Shown here: positions 15,628-24,226 of the stretch, piece after piece
How positions within the stretch are numbered: position 1 is the stretch's first letter
Layout of the letters: each line of letters opens with the position of its first letter
Origin: Duganella aceris
GTDB lineage: Bacteria; Pseudomonadota; Gammaproteobacteria; Burkholderiales; Burkholderiaceae_D
Assembly (NCBI RefSeq): GCF_011090165.1
Contig: NZ_JAADJT010000002.1
Coordinates: 310,001-374,000, forward strand
DNA: 64,000 nt
Direction: 5' to 3'
Notes under the pieces: model-generated
Told to the model about the DNA's origin: nothing
Seen by the model: only the letters and a program-made list of their open reading frames with translations
The model's database searches: none
Program-made: the position numbers and the translations under genes

Positions 15628-17568
15628 ATGATGGCGTTGCATGTATTGCTGTTAAGATGGATGTTGGGCTGCGCCGGCTCGGTTCTGGCCGGTCTGATGG
15701 CGTGGGCGCTGTTGGCCGGTGCCTCGCGGCTGTGGCCTGCGCTGCTGTCGCGCCGGCTGGTGTGGCTGGCCGCGCACGGCCTGGTGGCCGTCGCCGCCGT
15801 GCTGCCGTTCCTACCGCGCGGCGAGGCGTTCGGAATCGTGCCGTCGCTGCCCTTGAGCGCAATCGGCCCGTCCCTGCTGCGCGATGTCTCCCCCGTCGTC
15901 AGCAAGCCGGGCAGCGACCGCAATGCCGGTCAACCCGCCAGCCCCGACCCCGCAGTTCGCAGCCGCGCCGGCGACGGCGGCAGTGGCGGTGCCGGCGACG
16001 ACGGCAGTAGCGGTGCCGGCGACGGCGGCAGTAGCGGTGCCGGCGACGGCCGCAGTGGCCGCGCCGGCGACGGCGGCAGTGGCGGCGACGCCGTGGCTGG
16101 CGTCGCGCCGCTGCTTGCGAACTTGATGCCGCCAGCCTGGATACTGGTCTACATTGCAGGCCTGGCGTTCGCGCTGACGCGGCTGCTGCGCGCGCGGCGG
16201 ACCTGGCGAGGCCTGCTGCTTGCCGCGCATCCGTTATCGCCACAGGCATTGCTGGCGCACGGTGCCTTTAACGCCGACCAGTTGCAGGACATCGCAAGCC
16301 GCCGACTGCGCGTGCTGGAAACCGCCGCCGCCATTTCGCCGATGCTGGTCGGCTCGCGCCGTCCGCTGTTGCTGCTGCCGCTGCATCTGCGCGATTTCAC
16401 TGCGGAGCAGCAGCAGATGATTATCAGCCACGAACTGCGCCACTGGCGCCGGCGCGATCCGCTCTGGCTCGGCGTGTCGGCAGCGTTGCAGACGCTGTTC
16501 TGGTTCAACCCCGCGCTGCCCTGGCTGCGCCGCCGGCTGGAATGGGCGCTGGAGCTGGCCTGTGACCAGCACGTGCTGGCGGGCCGCCCGCAAGCACAGC
16601 GCAAGCAGTACGCGGCCGCCTTGCTGATGCAGTGGAAAGCGCAGGCCGCATTGTCGCCGGCCGGCGGCGTGGCCTTCGGCGGCATCGACGGCGCCACGGT
16701 TGCGGCGCGGGTGCGGCAGATGCAGCAAAACGGCTTGCCAGCATTGAGCCGCCTGGCCGTCGGGCTGGTCGGCGTGGCGATGGCCGCGATCCTGATCGCC
16801 GGCGCCCTGCTTCAGCCGGCGATCGCACTCGATGTCGCGGCGCAGTCCACACCGACAGCCGAAGCGCAGTGGGCGCGGAGCTCCGATGCGCAGTGGGTGC
16901 GCGGCTCCGATGCGCAGTGGGCGCACGGCTCCGATGCGCAGTCGACACCGGCGGGCGAAGCGCAATCGGCACGCACCTCCGACGCGGGCTCGCCGCCACC
17001 GATGGCGTTCGCCGAGGGTGCGCCTGACGCGCTGCCGGCGGAGGCGGGCCCGCAGACTGCACGCCCTGCCGGCCTGGCCGCGCCTCGCGCCGCCGCCGCC
17101 GCCGTGCAACCGCAAGCCGCGTGGCGTTACCCGCTTGAGAAGATGCGCGTCACCGGCTTCTTCGGCGTGCACCGCGACGTGTTGGCGACGCCGCACAAGG
17201 GCATCGACCTCGGCGCGGCCAAAGGCACGCCGGTGCGCGCAGTGGCGGACGGCGTGGTGCTCGCCGCCGGCCCGCTGGCAGAGAACGACGGCCGTTACGG
17301 CAACACCGTCATCATCGATCACGGCGGAAGGCAATCGCTGTACGCGCATCTCGACAGCATCGCCGTCAAGCCCGGCGCACGCATCGCCGCCGGCCAGACC
17401 ATCGGCGCGGTGGGCGAAACCGGCTTCGCCACCGGCCCGCATCTGCATTTCGAAGCACGACAGAACGGGCGGTTGCTGGACCCCGCCGACAAGCTCGCAG
17501 GCCTCGACGCCTACGCCACCAAGCACGCACTGCGCGTCCGCCGCCAGCAATTCACAGCAGGAATCTGA
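15628..17568 (+). CDS. BlaR1-like M56 membrane metallopeptidase fused to an M23 (LytM) peptidase domain
   Basis: A 646-residue protein starting MMALHVLLLRWMLG (AGGGG seven bases upstream). Membrane segments at about 5-30, 35-60 and 165-185 precede the M56 zinc site ISHELRHWRRRDP (HExxH) and the following LELACDQHVL helix. A further helix (LVGVAMAAILIAGALL) leads to a long low-complexity linker and a C-terminal M23 domain with HKGIDLGAAKGTPV, NTVIIDHGG, YAHLD and GPHLHFEA, that is, the HxxxD and HxH zinc ligands. M56 proteins sense antibiotics or envelope damage and cleave repressors inside; M23 domains cut peptidoglycan cross-bridges outside. Two 24-bp tandem repeats lie in the linkers. The TonB receptor gene begins three bases after the stop. 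Confidence 0.88.
   Translation: MMALHVLLLRWMLGCAGSVLAGLMAWALLAGASRLWPALLSRRLVWLAAHGLVAVAAVLPFLPRGEAFGIVPSLPLSAIGPSLLRDVSPVVSKPGSDRNAGQPASPDPAVRSRAGDGGSGGAGDDGSSGAGDGGSSGAGDGRSGRAGDGGSGGDAVAGVAPLLANLMPPAWILVYIAGLAFALTRLLRARRTWRGLLLAAHPLSPQALLAHGAFNADQLQDIASRRLRVLETAAAISPMLVGSRRPLLLLPLHLRDFTAEQQQMIISHELRHWRRRDPLWLGVSAALQTLFWFNPALPWLRRRLEWALELACDQHVLAGRPQAQRKQYAAALLMQWKAQAALSPAGGVAFGGIDGATVAARVRQMQQNGLPALSRLAVGLVGVAMAAILIAGALLQPAIALDVAAQSTPTAEAQWARSSDAQWVRGSDAQWAHGSDAQSTPAGEAQSARTSDAGSPPPMAFAEGAPDALPAEAGPQTARPAGLAAPRAAAAAVQPQAAWRYPLEKMRVTGFFGVHRDVLATPHKGIDLGAAKGTPVRAVADGVVLAAGPLAENDGRYGNTVIIDHGGRQSLYAHLDSIAVKPGARIAAGQTIGAVGETGFATGPHLHFEARQNGRLLDPADKLAGLDAYATKHALRVRRQQFTAGI
15967..16086 (+). repeat. 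24-bp tandem repeat, five units, within the M56-M23 gene
   Basis: Five imperfect units of GCCGGCGACGGCGGCAGTGG plus CGGT encode the 8-residue repeat AGDGGSGG. It forms a Gly-rich linker between the second and third membrane segments. Confidence 0.85.
16837..16980 (+). repeat. 24-bp tandem repeat, five to six units, within the M56-M23 gene
   Basis: Units of GATGCGCAGTGGGTGCGCGG plus CTCC encode the 8-residue repeat DAQWVRGS. The first unit (16837-16860) is degenerate. It lies in the linker between the last M56 helix and the M23 domain. Confidence 0.85.
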
Positions 17569-17570
17569 AC

Positions 17571-19757
17571 ATGTCGCTACACCGAACCACCGGCAGCCTG
17601 CTGCTGGCAGCCGCCGCATGCGCGAACGCCGCGCAAACGCCGCCGATACCGCCAATGCAGCCAATGCCGCAAGCGCCGCAGATGCCCGAATCGCCCGAAT
17701 CGCCCGAGCCGCCGCAAGTACAGGTCAGCGGCGCGCGCGCCGACCAGCGCCAGCGCGAGACCACCACCAGCATCGTCGTCAGCCACGCCGACCTGATGCG
17801 CCAAGGCGACCAGACCCTGGCCGACGCGCTCAAGCGCCTGCCCGGCATCAGCATCTCCGGCGTACCCGGCCAGGGCGGCCAGATCAGCATGCGCGGCCTG
17901 GGCAACGGCTACACCCAGATCATGCTGAACGGCGAACCGGTGGCGGCAGGCTTCTCGCTCGACGCCATCGCACCGGACACGATCGAGCGCGTCGAGATCA
18001 TGCGCAGCACCACGGCGGAATTCAGCAACCAATCGGTCGCCGGCGCCATCAACATCATCCTGAAGAAAGCGGTCAAGCGCGACCAGCGCTCATTGAGCGC
18101 CAGCGTCGCACGCCAAGCCGGCACCACCACGCCCGCCTTGACGGCGCAACTCTCGGATCAAAGCGACGCTTATTCCTACAGCCTCGCCGCCACGCTGACG
18201 CGCAAGCGCAACGAAAGACCCTTTACCGATATCGAGGAACAGCGCGACACCAGCGGCGCCCTGACGCTGCTGCGCCGCACGCCGCAAAACGAATCCGGCC
18301 GCACCGACGCCCTGACGCTGGCGCCGCGCGTCAACTGGGCCCTGGCCGGCGGCGACACGCTGACCTGGCAAGGCTTCGCCAACCTGCGCCGCGTCGACAA
18401 CCAGAACCGCGCCGACGAGACCACCCTGACCGGCGGCGCCAGCGAATATCCGCACAATGTCTCCGACTTCGTCGCCAACTTCGTCATGCTGCGCAGCGAT
18501 GTGAACTGGACGCACCTGCTGACCGGCGGCGCCAAGCTGGAAATGAAACTGGGCGCCAGCACCAACCGCCGCAGCGGCACCTTCGACTTCAACGGCATGG
18601 ACGCGGACGGCAAGCCGGCCGGCCGCCACCACGTCGATTCCGGCCCGACCGAAAATAGCGTGACCGCCAGCGGAACTTACCGCCACCCGGTCGGCGAGCG
18701 CCACGCGATCGCGCTCGGATGGGACCTCAACCGCGCCGTGCGCCGCGAGGACCGGGACGAAAGCCTGTTCGACGCCAACGGCATCCGCACCGGCGGCAGC
18801 AACGCCGACTACCGCGCCAACGTCGACCGCCTCGCCCTGTTCGCGCAGGACGAATGGCAAGTGACCGAGCGCTACTCGTTGTATCTCGGCCTGCGCCACG
18901 AACGGCTGGACACCGCCAGCCGCGCCGACGCCGCCAACGCGCCGGATGCGCTGGATACCAGCTCCTCGGTGTGGAGCCCCTCGCTGCAATCGCGCTACAC
19001 GCTGGCTAACAAGGATGTGCTGCGGCTCGCGCTCAGCCGCACCTACAAGGCGCCGCCGCTGTTGAAGCTGGTGCCGCGCCGCTACACCAACGACAACAAC
19101 AATAACCCGACCAATCCGGACGAGCAAGGCAACCCGAACCTGCGGCCGGAATTGGCCTGGGGACTGGACGCGGCGTACGAACACTATCTCGGCGGCGGCG
19201 CGCTGCTCAGCGTCAGCACCTATCTGCGACGCATCCGCGACGTCACGCAAACACGCCTGTTCGAAGACGACGGGGTGTGGGTGGAAGCGCCGTTCAACAG
19301 CGGCAACGCCAGCGTACGCGGCATCGAGCTGGAGGCCAAGCTGCCACTGACAAAAACGCTGGACCTGCGCGCCAACCTGGCGCGCAACTGGTCGCGCGTC
19401 GACAGCGTGCCCGGACCGGACAACCGGCTGGAGACGCAGACACCGCTCACCGCCAACGCCGGCATCGATTATCGCTGGTCCAGCCTGACCGTCGGCGGGA
19501 GCCTGAACTACCAGGCGGCCGGGCCGGTGCGGCAATCGTCGCAGGTATTTTTCACTGCCAGCCCGAAGCGCGAGCTTGATGTGTATGCGTTGTGGAAGGC
19601 CGACGCCAAGACCCAGCTGCGCATCGCCGCCAGCAATCTGCTGCGCCAGGACGCCAGCGAAGCGCACTACTACGTCGATCAGGACGGCACGCGCCGCCGC
19701 ACCACGGCCACGCCGACGTCCGCTACCCTGCGCATCACGCTGGAGCGGCAGCTGTGA
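17571..19757 (+). CDS. TonB-dependent outer-membrane receptor
   Basis: A 728-residue receptor with a signal peptide (MSLHRTTGSLLLAAAACANA) and a Pro-rich N-terminus (PPIPPMQPMPQAPQMP). The plug domain (about 50-170) contains LADALKRLPGISI, ISMRGLGNGYTQIMLNGEPV and IERVEIMRSTTAEFSNQSVAGAINIIL; a 22-strand barrel follows, ending in the TonB-receptor terminal strand SATLRITLERQL. It is three bases after the M56-M23 gene, so they are probably one operon. The substrate is not clear; the plug resembles peptide/siderophore-type receptors. No Fur box was seen upstream of the pair. Confidence 0.9.
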   Translation: MSLHRTTGSLLLAAAACANAAQTPPIPPMQPMPQAPQMPESPESPEPPQVQVSGARADQRQRETTTSIVVSHADLMRQGDQTLADALKRLPGISISGVPGQGGQISMRGLGNGYTQIMLNGEPVAAGFSLDAIAPDTIERVEIMRSTTAEFSNQSVAGAINIILKKAVKRDQRSLSASVARQAGTTTPALTAQLSDQSDAYSYSLAATLTRKRNERPFTDIEEQRDTSGALTLLRRTPQNESGRTDALTLAPRVNWALAGGDTLTWQGFANLRRVDNQNRADETTLTGGASEYPHNVSDFVANFVMLRSDVNWTHLLTGGAKLEMKLGASTNRRSGTFDFNGMDADGKPAGRHHVDSGPTENSVTASGTYRHPVGERHAIALGWDLNRAVRREDRDESLFDANGIRTGGSNADYRANVDRLALFAQDEWQVTERYSLYLGLRHERLDTASRADAANAPDALDTSSSVWSPSLQSRYTLANKDVLRLALSRTYKAPPLLKLVPRRYTNDNNNNPTNPDEQGNPNLRPELAWGLDAAYEHYLGGGALLSVSTYLRRIRDVTQTRLFEDDGVWVEAPFNSGNASVRGIELEAKLPLTKTLDLRANLARNWSRVDSVPGPDNRLETQTPLTANAGIDYRWSSLTVGGSLNYQAAGPVRQSSQVFFTASPKRELDVYALWKADAKTQLRIAASNLLRQDASEAHYYVDQDGTRRRTTATPTSATLRITLERQL

Positions 19758-19779
19758 AAGGCTGTGGTAATGTTCTGCC

Positions 19780-20883
19780 ATGACACTATCGTATAAACCG
19801 TATAAACGCTGCATGGTGATGGGTGGAGGAGGATTCCGGTTCGGTATCTACATCGGCATGTACGCCGCCCTGCGGCAGGCCGGCCAGGCGCCGGACGTGC
19901 TGCTGGCCAGCTGCGGCGGCGCCATCGCCGCGACCATCATCCACAACCTGCCGGAGCCTGAGGAACAGCGCGCCTGGCTGGCGTCGCCGGAAATGTACCG
20001 CTTCTGGTGCGGCCTGAAATCCACCCACCACGCCGCGCTGCTGGGCACCCTGCGCCGCGCCGCGCAGCGCAAGCTGTCGTCCGCCAGCGTGCCGGTGATT
20101 CCGGATTTGTTCGACTATTATCTGTTCGAGATTCCGCCGCAACTGCCTTTCCCGCCCGCCAGCGGCACGCCGGAAGTCGACGTCGCCATCATCGGCGGCA
20201 AGCTGTTGTTCGGCCGGGCCGATGTCGGCCAGGCGCGCAACGGCCGCAAGCTGTATGCGGAGACGGTGTTCTGCGGCGAGCGCGCCGCCGCCGCGCTGCG
20301 CGGCATGGACTCGCCGCTGGCCGATGCGCGCTGGGGCGAACACGCCGTCGCCCGCGAGATGATCGTCGACAGCGCCACCTCGGTCGCCGAAGCCGCCCGC
20401 ATCTCGATCGCCGACATGATCTACTTCCGCTGCCAGCCGCATCGCGGCGACGAATACATCGGCGGCGTGCTCGATCTGTTCCCGGTCGAGATCGCGGGCA
20501 AGCTGGGCGAGGAAGTGGTCATGGAATTCAAGGAGGCGTTCGACCAGGTGTTCTCGATCCCGGCCTGGCGCGCGGTGCTGGGCGTGGATGGCAACGCGCG
20601 CCTGCGCTACGCCAACACGCACCTGGCCGACATGCGCATCGATTCGTCGGACGTGTCGGTGGTGCTGGCGAAGCAGCAGATGCAGCAAAAGCTGGACTGG
20701 CTGCGCAACCGCATCGAACTGTCGATGCCGCCGGATTACGCGACCTTCGCCCAGCACATGAGCGATCAGTGGCAATACGGCTACGACCGCGCACGCGAAG
20801 CCCTGGCGCGGCCGCTGCGGCAGCAGCCGCCGATCCGCCGCGCCAAGCGGCACAGCAAACCGTTGAGCAGCATCGAGCCGTGA
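19780..20883 (+). CDS. Patatin-like protein with altered nucleophile (possible pseudoenzyme)
   Basis: A 367-residue protein with the patatin fold start: VMGGGGFRFGIYIGMYAAL supplies the Gly-rich oxyanion loop. At the nucleophile elbow, where active patatins have GxSxG, this protein reads LLASCGGAIAA, which puts Cys45 in the serine position. The catalytic Asp motif, usually DGG or DGA, appears as EYIGGVLDLFPV, lacking the Asp. It is therefore either inactive as a lipase or uses different chemistry. No signal peptide is seen; it is probably cytosolic. It lies 22 bases after the TonB receptor and may be in the same transcript. The contrast with the intact patatin at 51457-52380 is clear. Confidence 0.8.
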   Translation: MTLSYKPYKRCMVMGGGGFRFGIYIGMYAALRQAGQAPDVLLASCGGAIAATIIHNLPEPEEQRAWLASPEMYRFWCGLKSTHHAALLGTLRRAAQRKLSSASVPVIPDLFDYYLFEIPPQLPFPPASGTPEVDVAIIGGKLLFGRADVGQARNGRKLYAETVFCGERAAAALRGMDSPLADARWGEHAVAREMIVDSATSVAEAARISIADMIYFRCQPHRGDEYIGGVLDLFPVEIAGKLGEEVVMEFKEAFDQVFSIPAWRAVLGVDGNARLRYANTHLADMRIDSSDVSVVLAKQQMQQKLDWLRNRIELSMPPDYATFAQHMSDQWQYGYDRAREALARPLRQQPPIRRAKRHSKPLSSIEP

Positions 20884-20886
20884 GCG

Positions 20887-22614
20887 CTACGCCGGCGGCG
20901 GTTCTGGCGGAAAATCGGAAGCCAGCGCCTGGTGCAGCGATTGCACGGCGGCCGAGCCCTCGCCCACCGCCGCCGCGACGCGCTTGACCGAGCCGCTGCG
21001 CACGTCGCCGACCGCGAAGATGCGCGGGTGGCTGGTTTCCAGGAAGTGGCGCGGCCGCTCCAGCGGCCATCTGGCGCGACCGGCGTCCGGACCGACATCC
21101 GGCCCGGTTAGCACGAAGTTCTTGTCGTCGAGCGCGACGCAGTCGCCCAGCCACGCCGTATTCGGCTCGGCGCCGAGGAACAGGAACAGGTGGCGCGCCG
21201 GCGCGACCTTGACCTGGTCGCCCTCGCCCTGCCAGCAGATGCGTTCCAGCTTGTCGTCGCCCTGCAGCTCGACGATGCGCTTGCGCACGTGCAGCGTGAT
21301 GTTCGGCGCCGCCTCGATGCGCTGGATCAGGTAGCGTGACATGCTGGCCGACAGGCCGTCGGCGCGCACCACGATGTGCACATGCTTGGCGTGCCCCGAC
21401 AGGAACACCGCCGCCTGACCGGCCGAATTGCCGCCGCCGACGATCACCACTTCTTCGTTGGCGCAGAAGTTCGCTTCCATGAACGAGGCGCTGTAGTAGA
21501 CACCGCGCCCTTCATAGCGTTCCAGCTCCGGCAAATCCGGCTTGCGGTAGCGCGCGCCGGTGGCGATGACGATCGATCTGGCGCCCACCTTCTCGCCGCT
21601 GTCGATGCTGATGTCGAACACGTGACCTTCGCAATTGAGCGCGCTGACGCTGACCGGCACCGCCACCTCGGCGCCGAACTTGCGCGCCTGCGACAGCCCG
21701 CGTCCCGCCAGCGCCTGGCCGGAGACGCCGGTCGGGAAGCCAAAGTAGTTTTCGATCTTGGAGCTGGAACCGGCCTGCCCACCCGGCGCCTTGGCGTCCA
21801 GCACCGCCACGCTCAAGCCTTCCGACGCCGCGTACACGGCGGCCGCCAGTCCGGCCGGGCCGGCGCCGACCACCACCAGGTCGAAGGTGCGGCCGTCGAG
21901 ATTGTCGGGACTGAGGCCGATGCTGTCGGCCAGCTGGCGCACGGTCGGCTGGCGCAACACCTCGCCGGACAGCGTCACCACCGCCGGGATGTCGGCGGCG
22001 GTGACGCCGAAGCGTTCCATCAGCGCCGCCGTTTCCTGGTGCTGATCGAGGTCGAAGTAGGCGGCCGGCTGGCCGTTGCGGCTGAGGAAATGGCGCAGAA
22101 TCAGCGTCGCCCGCGAGTGGCGCGCGCCGAAGATCACCACGCCGCCGGTCTGGTCCTGCATGTAGGCCACGCGCCGCAGGATGTAGGCGCGCATGATGGT
22201 TTCGCTCAGCGCCGCCTCGGAGATCACCAGCGTGCGCAGCGATTCCTCGTCGATGACGATCAGCTCGCAGTCGCTGACCACGCGCGCGGTGGCGACGGCG
22301 GCGCGGCCGGCCAGCGTGCCCATCTCACCGGTGAACATGCCGGGGCCGTGGGTGCCCATGATGGCCGAGCCCAGCGCGCCGCCGCGCTCGATCTCGACCG
22401 TGCCGGAGATGATGACGTACATCGAGATATGCCGGTCGCCCTGGCGGAACAGGATCTCGCCGGCGGCGAAGCGGCGCCGCTCGCCGTAGCGCAGCAGCAC
22501 TTCGAACTGATCCTCGCTGAGGATCGGGAAAATCTGGTGGCGGCGGTTGCCGATGTCGGATGATGCGAGATGGGCACTGACGATGCTGCCGCCGCCCCCT
22601 GCTGTGTGTTCCAT
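20887..22614 (-). CDS. Cyclic-nucleotide-binding / thioredoxin-reductase-like flavoprotein
   Basis: A 575-residue protein. Residues 20-140 form a cNMP-binding domain (FAAGEILFRQGDRHISMYVIISG, FTGEMGTLAGRAAVATARV). Residues 150-235 look like a glutaredoxin/thioredoxin fold (VIFGARHSRATLILRHFLSR, ADIPAVVTLSG). From 240 on it is a TrxB-like FAD/NAD(P) oxidoreductase (VVVGAGPAGLAAAVYAASEG, VIVGGGNSAGQAAVFLS, IFAVGDVRSGSVKRVAAAVGEG). The CxxC disulfide of true thioredoxin reductases is absent: the matching stretch reads ASFMEANFCANE. The start at 22614 follows GAGG at seven bases. Proteins of this build are widespread but poorly characterised; a redox role controlled by a nucleotide is inferred. 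Confidence 0.88.
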   Translation of the reverse strand: MEHTAGGGGSIVSAHLASSDIGNRRHQIFPILSEDQFEVLLRYGERRRFAAGEILFRQGDRHISMYVIISGTVEIERGGALGSAIMGTHGPGMFTGEMGTLAGRAAVATARVVSDCELIVIDEESLRTLVISEAALSETIMRAYILRRVAYMQDQTGGVVIFGARHSRATLILRHFLSRNGQPAAYFDLDQHQETAALMERFGVTAADIPAVVTLSGEVLRQPTVRQLADSIGLSPDNLDGRTFDLVVVGAGPAGLAAAVYAASEGLSVAVLDAKAPGGQAGSSSKIENYFGFPTGVSGQALAGRGLSQARKFGAEVAVPVSVSALNCEGHVFDISIDSGEKVGARSIVIATGARYRKPDLPELERYEGRGVYYSASFMEANFCANEEVVIVGGGNSAGQAAVFLSGHAKHVHIVVRADGLSASMSRYLIQRIEAAPNITLHVRKRIVELQGDDKLERICWQGEGDQVKVAPARHLFLFLGAEPNTAWLGDCVALDDKNFVLTGPDVGPDAGRARWPLERPRHFLETSHPRIFAVGDVRSGSVKRVAAAVGEGSAAVQSLHQALASDFPPEPPPA

Positions 22615-22654
22615 GCCGTGTCCTCGTTCGTTATACGGCAATCATAGCCTGTAT

Positions 22655-23014
22655 TCAGCGGCAGAGTTGCTGCCACTGCTGCTCGAACTCGGCCGGCGAC
22701 ACGTCCTGCGCCAGCAGCGTCAGATCGCGCGCCACCGAGATGTAGCGCTGATAGCCGATATAGGCGCCGAAGGCGTCCTTGGCGTTGACCTCGCCGCAAC
22801 TGGCGCCGCCCTTGCCGACCAGCTGGTTGCGGAATTGCGCCTGGTTCGGTTCGAGAATTTTTTCTTTCACATATTTTTCGCCCAGGCTGGTCTGCGTCGC
22901 CGCCTCCTCGCGCTGTTTCTCCGCCGCCGTCTTGCCGCACGCGGCCAGCGTCACCGTCAGAACCAGCGCCGCACCCAGCGGGGCGACCAGCCGGATCATG
23001 TTAGCCAAATTCAT
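22655..23014 (-). CDS. Putative lipoprotein of unknown function
   Basis: A 119-residue protein with a lipoprotein signal (MNLANMIRLVAPLGAALVLT then VTLAACG; lipobox LAAC). The mature part is charged and helical (KTAAEKQREEAATQTSLGEK) with a central QAQFRNQLVGKGGASCGEVNAKDAFGAYIGYQRY segment, which resembles small exported proteins found elsewhere in Betaproteobacteria where N-terminal lipid anchors precede a short domain with two cysteines. It begins well inside a longer open frame; ATG 23014 was chosen because the signal starts there. No function can be assigned. Confidence 0.75.
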   Translation of the reverse strand: MNLANMIRLVAPLGAALVLTVTLAACGKTAAEKQREEAATQTSLGEKYVKEKILEPNQAQFRNQLVGKGGASCGEVNAKDAFGAYIGYQRYISVARDLTLLAQDVSPAEFEQQWQQLCR

Positions 23015-23138
23015 AATGTTTTCTCTTTTATATTTATAATCAAGCACTGGCACTTTAACGCAACAACGGCGTACATTGTTGACAGGCACTGGATTTGTTA
23101 ATATCCCAAGCTTACCCGCCTGATCAGGAGATCGCCGC

Positions 23139-24221
23139 ATGCCCCACTTCCACTTCCATTCCGTCCGCCTCGTCAAAGCGCTGTTGGCCTGTGCCATGCT
23201 GCTGGCCTCCTATGCCGGGGCAGCCGAAAAGCTGGCCAACGTGACCATCCTGGCCACCGGCGGCACCATCGCCGGCAGCGGCGCCAGCAGCACCACCACG
23301 GTCGGCTACACCGCCGCCACCGTGGGCGTCGAGCGCCTGATCGCGGCCGTGCCGGAACTGGCCAAGGTGGCCCAGGTCAAGGGCGAGCAAGTGTTCCAGA
23401 TCGCCAGCGAAAACATGAGCGACGCCTACTGGCTGACGCTGGCCAAGCGCGTCAACGTGCTGCTGGCCCAGCCCGACGTCGACGGCATCGTCATCACCCA
23501 CGGCACCGATACGCTGGAAGAAACCGCGTACTTCCTCAACCTGACCGTCAAGAGCAAGAAGCCGGTGGTGCTGGTCGGCGCCATGCGGCCGGGCACCGCG
23601 CTGTCGGCCGACGGTCCGATCAACCTGTACAACGCGGTACTGCTGGCGGCCAGCCAGGACGCCGTCGGCAAGGGCGTGCTGGTGGCGATGAACGACCAGA
23701 TCCACGGCGCGCGCGACGTCTCCAAGACCAACACCTCGACCCCGGACAGCTTCAAGACGCCGGAACTGGGCATGCTGGGCTACATCCAGGGCAACAAGCC
23801 GTACTTCTATCACGTGTCGACCCGCAAGCACACCGCCGACACCGAGTTCGACGTCAGCAAGATCGACACTCTGCCGCAGGTGGACATCGTCTACGGCTAC
23901 GCCAATGTTAATCCAGTTGCACTCAACGCGCTCGTGGCCGCTGGTGCCAAGGGCATCATCCACGCCGGCGTCGGCGACGGCAGCCTGGCCGCCAAGGTCA
24001 CGCCGTCGCTGACGGCCGCCCGCAAACAGGGCGTGCTGATCGTGCGGGCCAGCCGCGTCGGCCAGGGCATCGTGGCGCGCAACGGCGAGGCCAACGACGA
24101 CGAACTGGACTTCGTCGCGGCCGATACGCTCAACCCGCAAAAAGCCCGCATCCTGCTGATGCTGGCGCTGACCAGGACCAGCGACAGCAAGCAGATCCAG
24201 CGCATGTTCTACAGCTACTGA
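23139..24221 (+). CDS. ansB: Type II L-asparaginase (periplasmic)
   Basis: A 360-residue enzyme with a signal peptide (about residues 1-28, ending SYAGA) for the periplasm. Both catalytic motifs are intact: VTILATGGTIAGSG (first Thr nucleophile) and GIVITHGTDTLEETAYFL (second Thr and Asp). SENMSDAYWL and VGAMRPGTALSADGP also match the type II family. It hydrolyses asparagine to aspartate and ammonia. Length and layout agree with E. coli AnsB (348). It is a single gene; TTGACA at 23079-23084 with TATCCC 17 bases on could be its promoter. Confidence 0.96.
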   Translation: MPHFHFHSVRLVKALLACAMLLASYAGAAEKLANVTILATGGTIAGSGASSTTTVGYTAATVGVERLIAAVPELAKVAQVKGEQVFQIASENMSDAYWLTLAKRVNVLLAQPDVDGIVITHGTDTLEETAYFLNLTVKSKKPVVLVGAMRPGTALSADGPINLYNAVLLAASQDAVGKGVLVAMNDQIHGARDVSKTNTSTPDSFKTPELGMLGYIQGNKPYFYHVSTRKHTADTEFDVSKIDTLPQVDIVYGYANVNPVALNALVAAGAKGIIHAGVGDGSLAAKVTPSLTAARKQGVLIVRASRVGQGIVARNGEANDDELDFVAADTLNPQKARILLMLALTRTSDSKQIQRMFYSY

Positions 24222-24226
24222 TCAGG

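Noticed and set aside
15967..16086. CRISPR array
   Set aside because: The units are contiguous 24-bp coding repeats without spacers.
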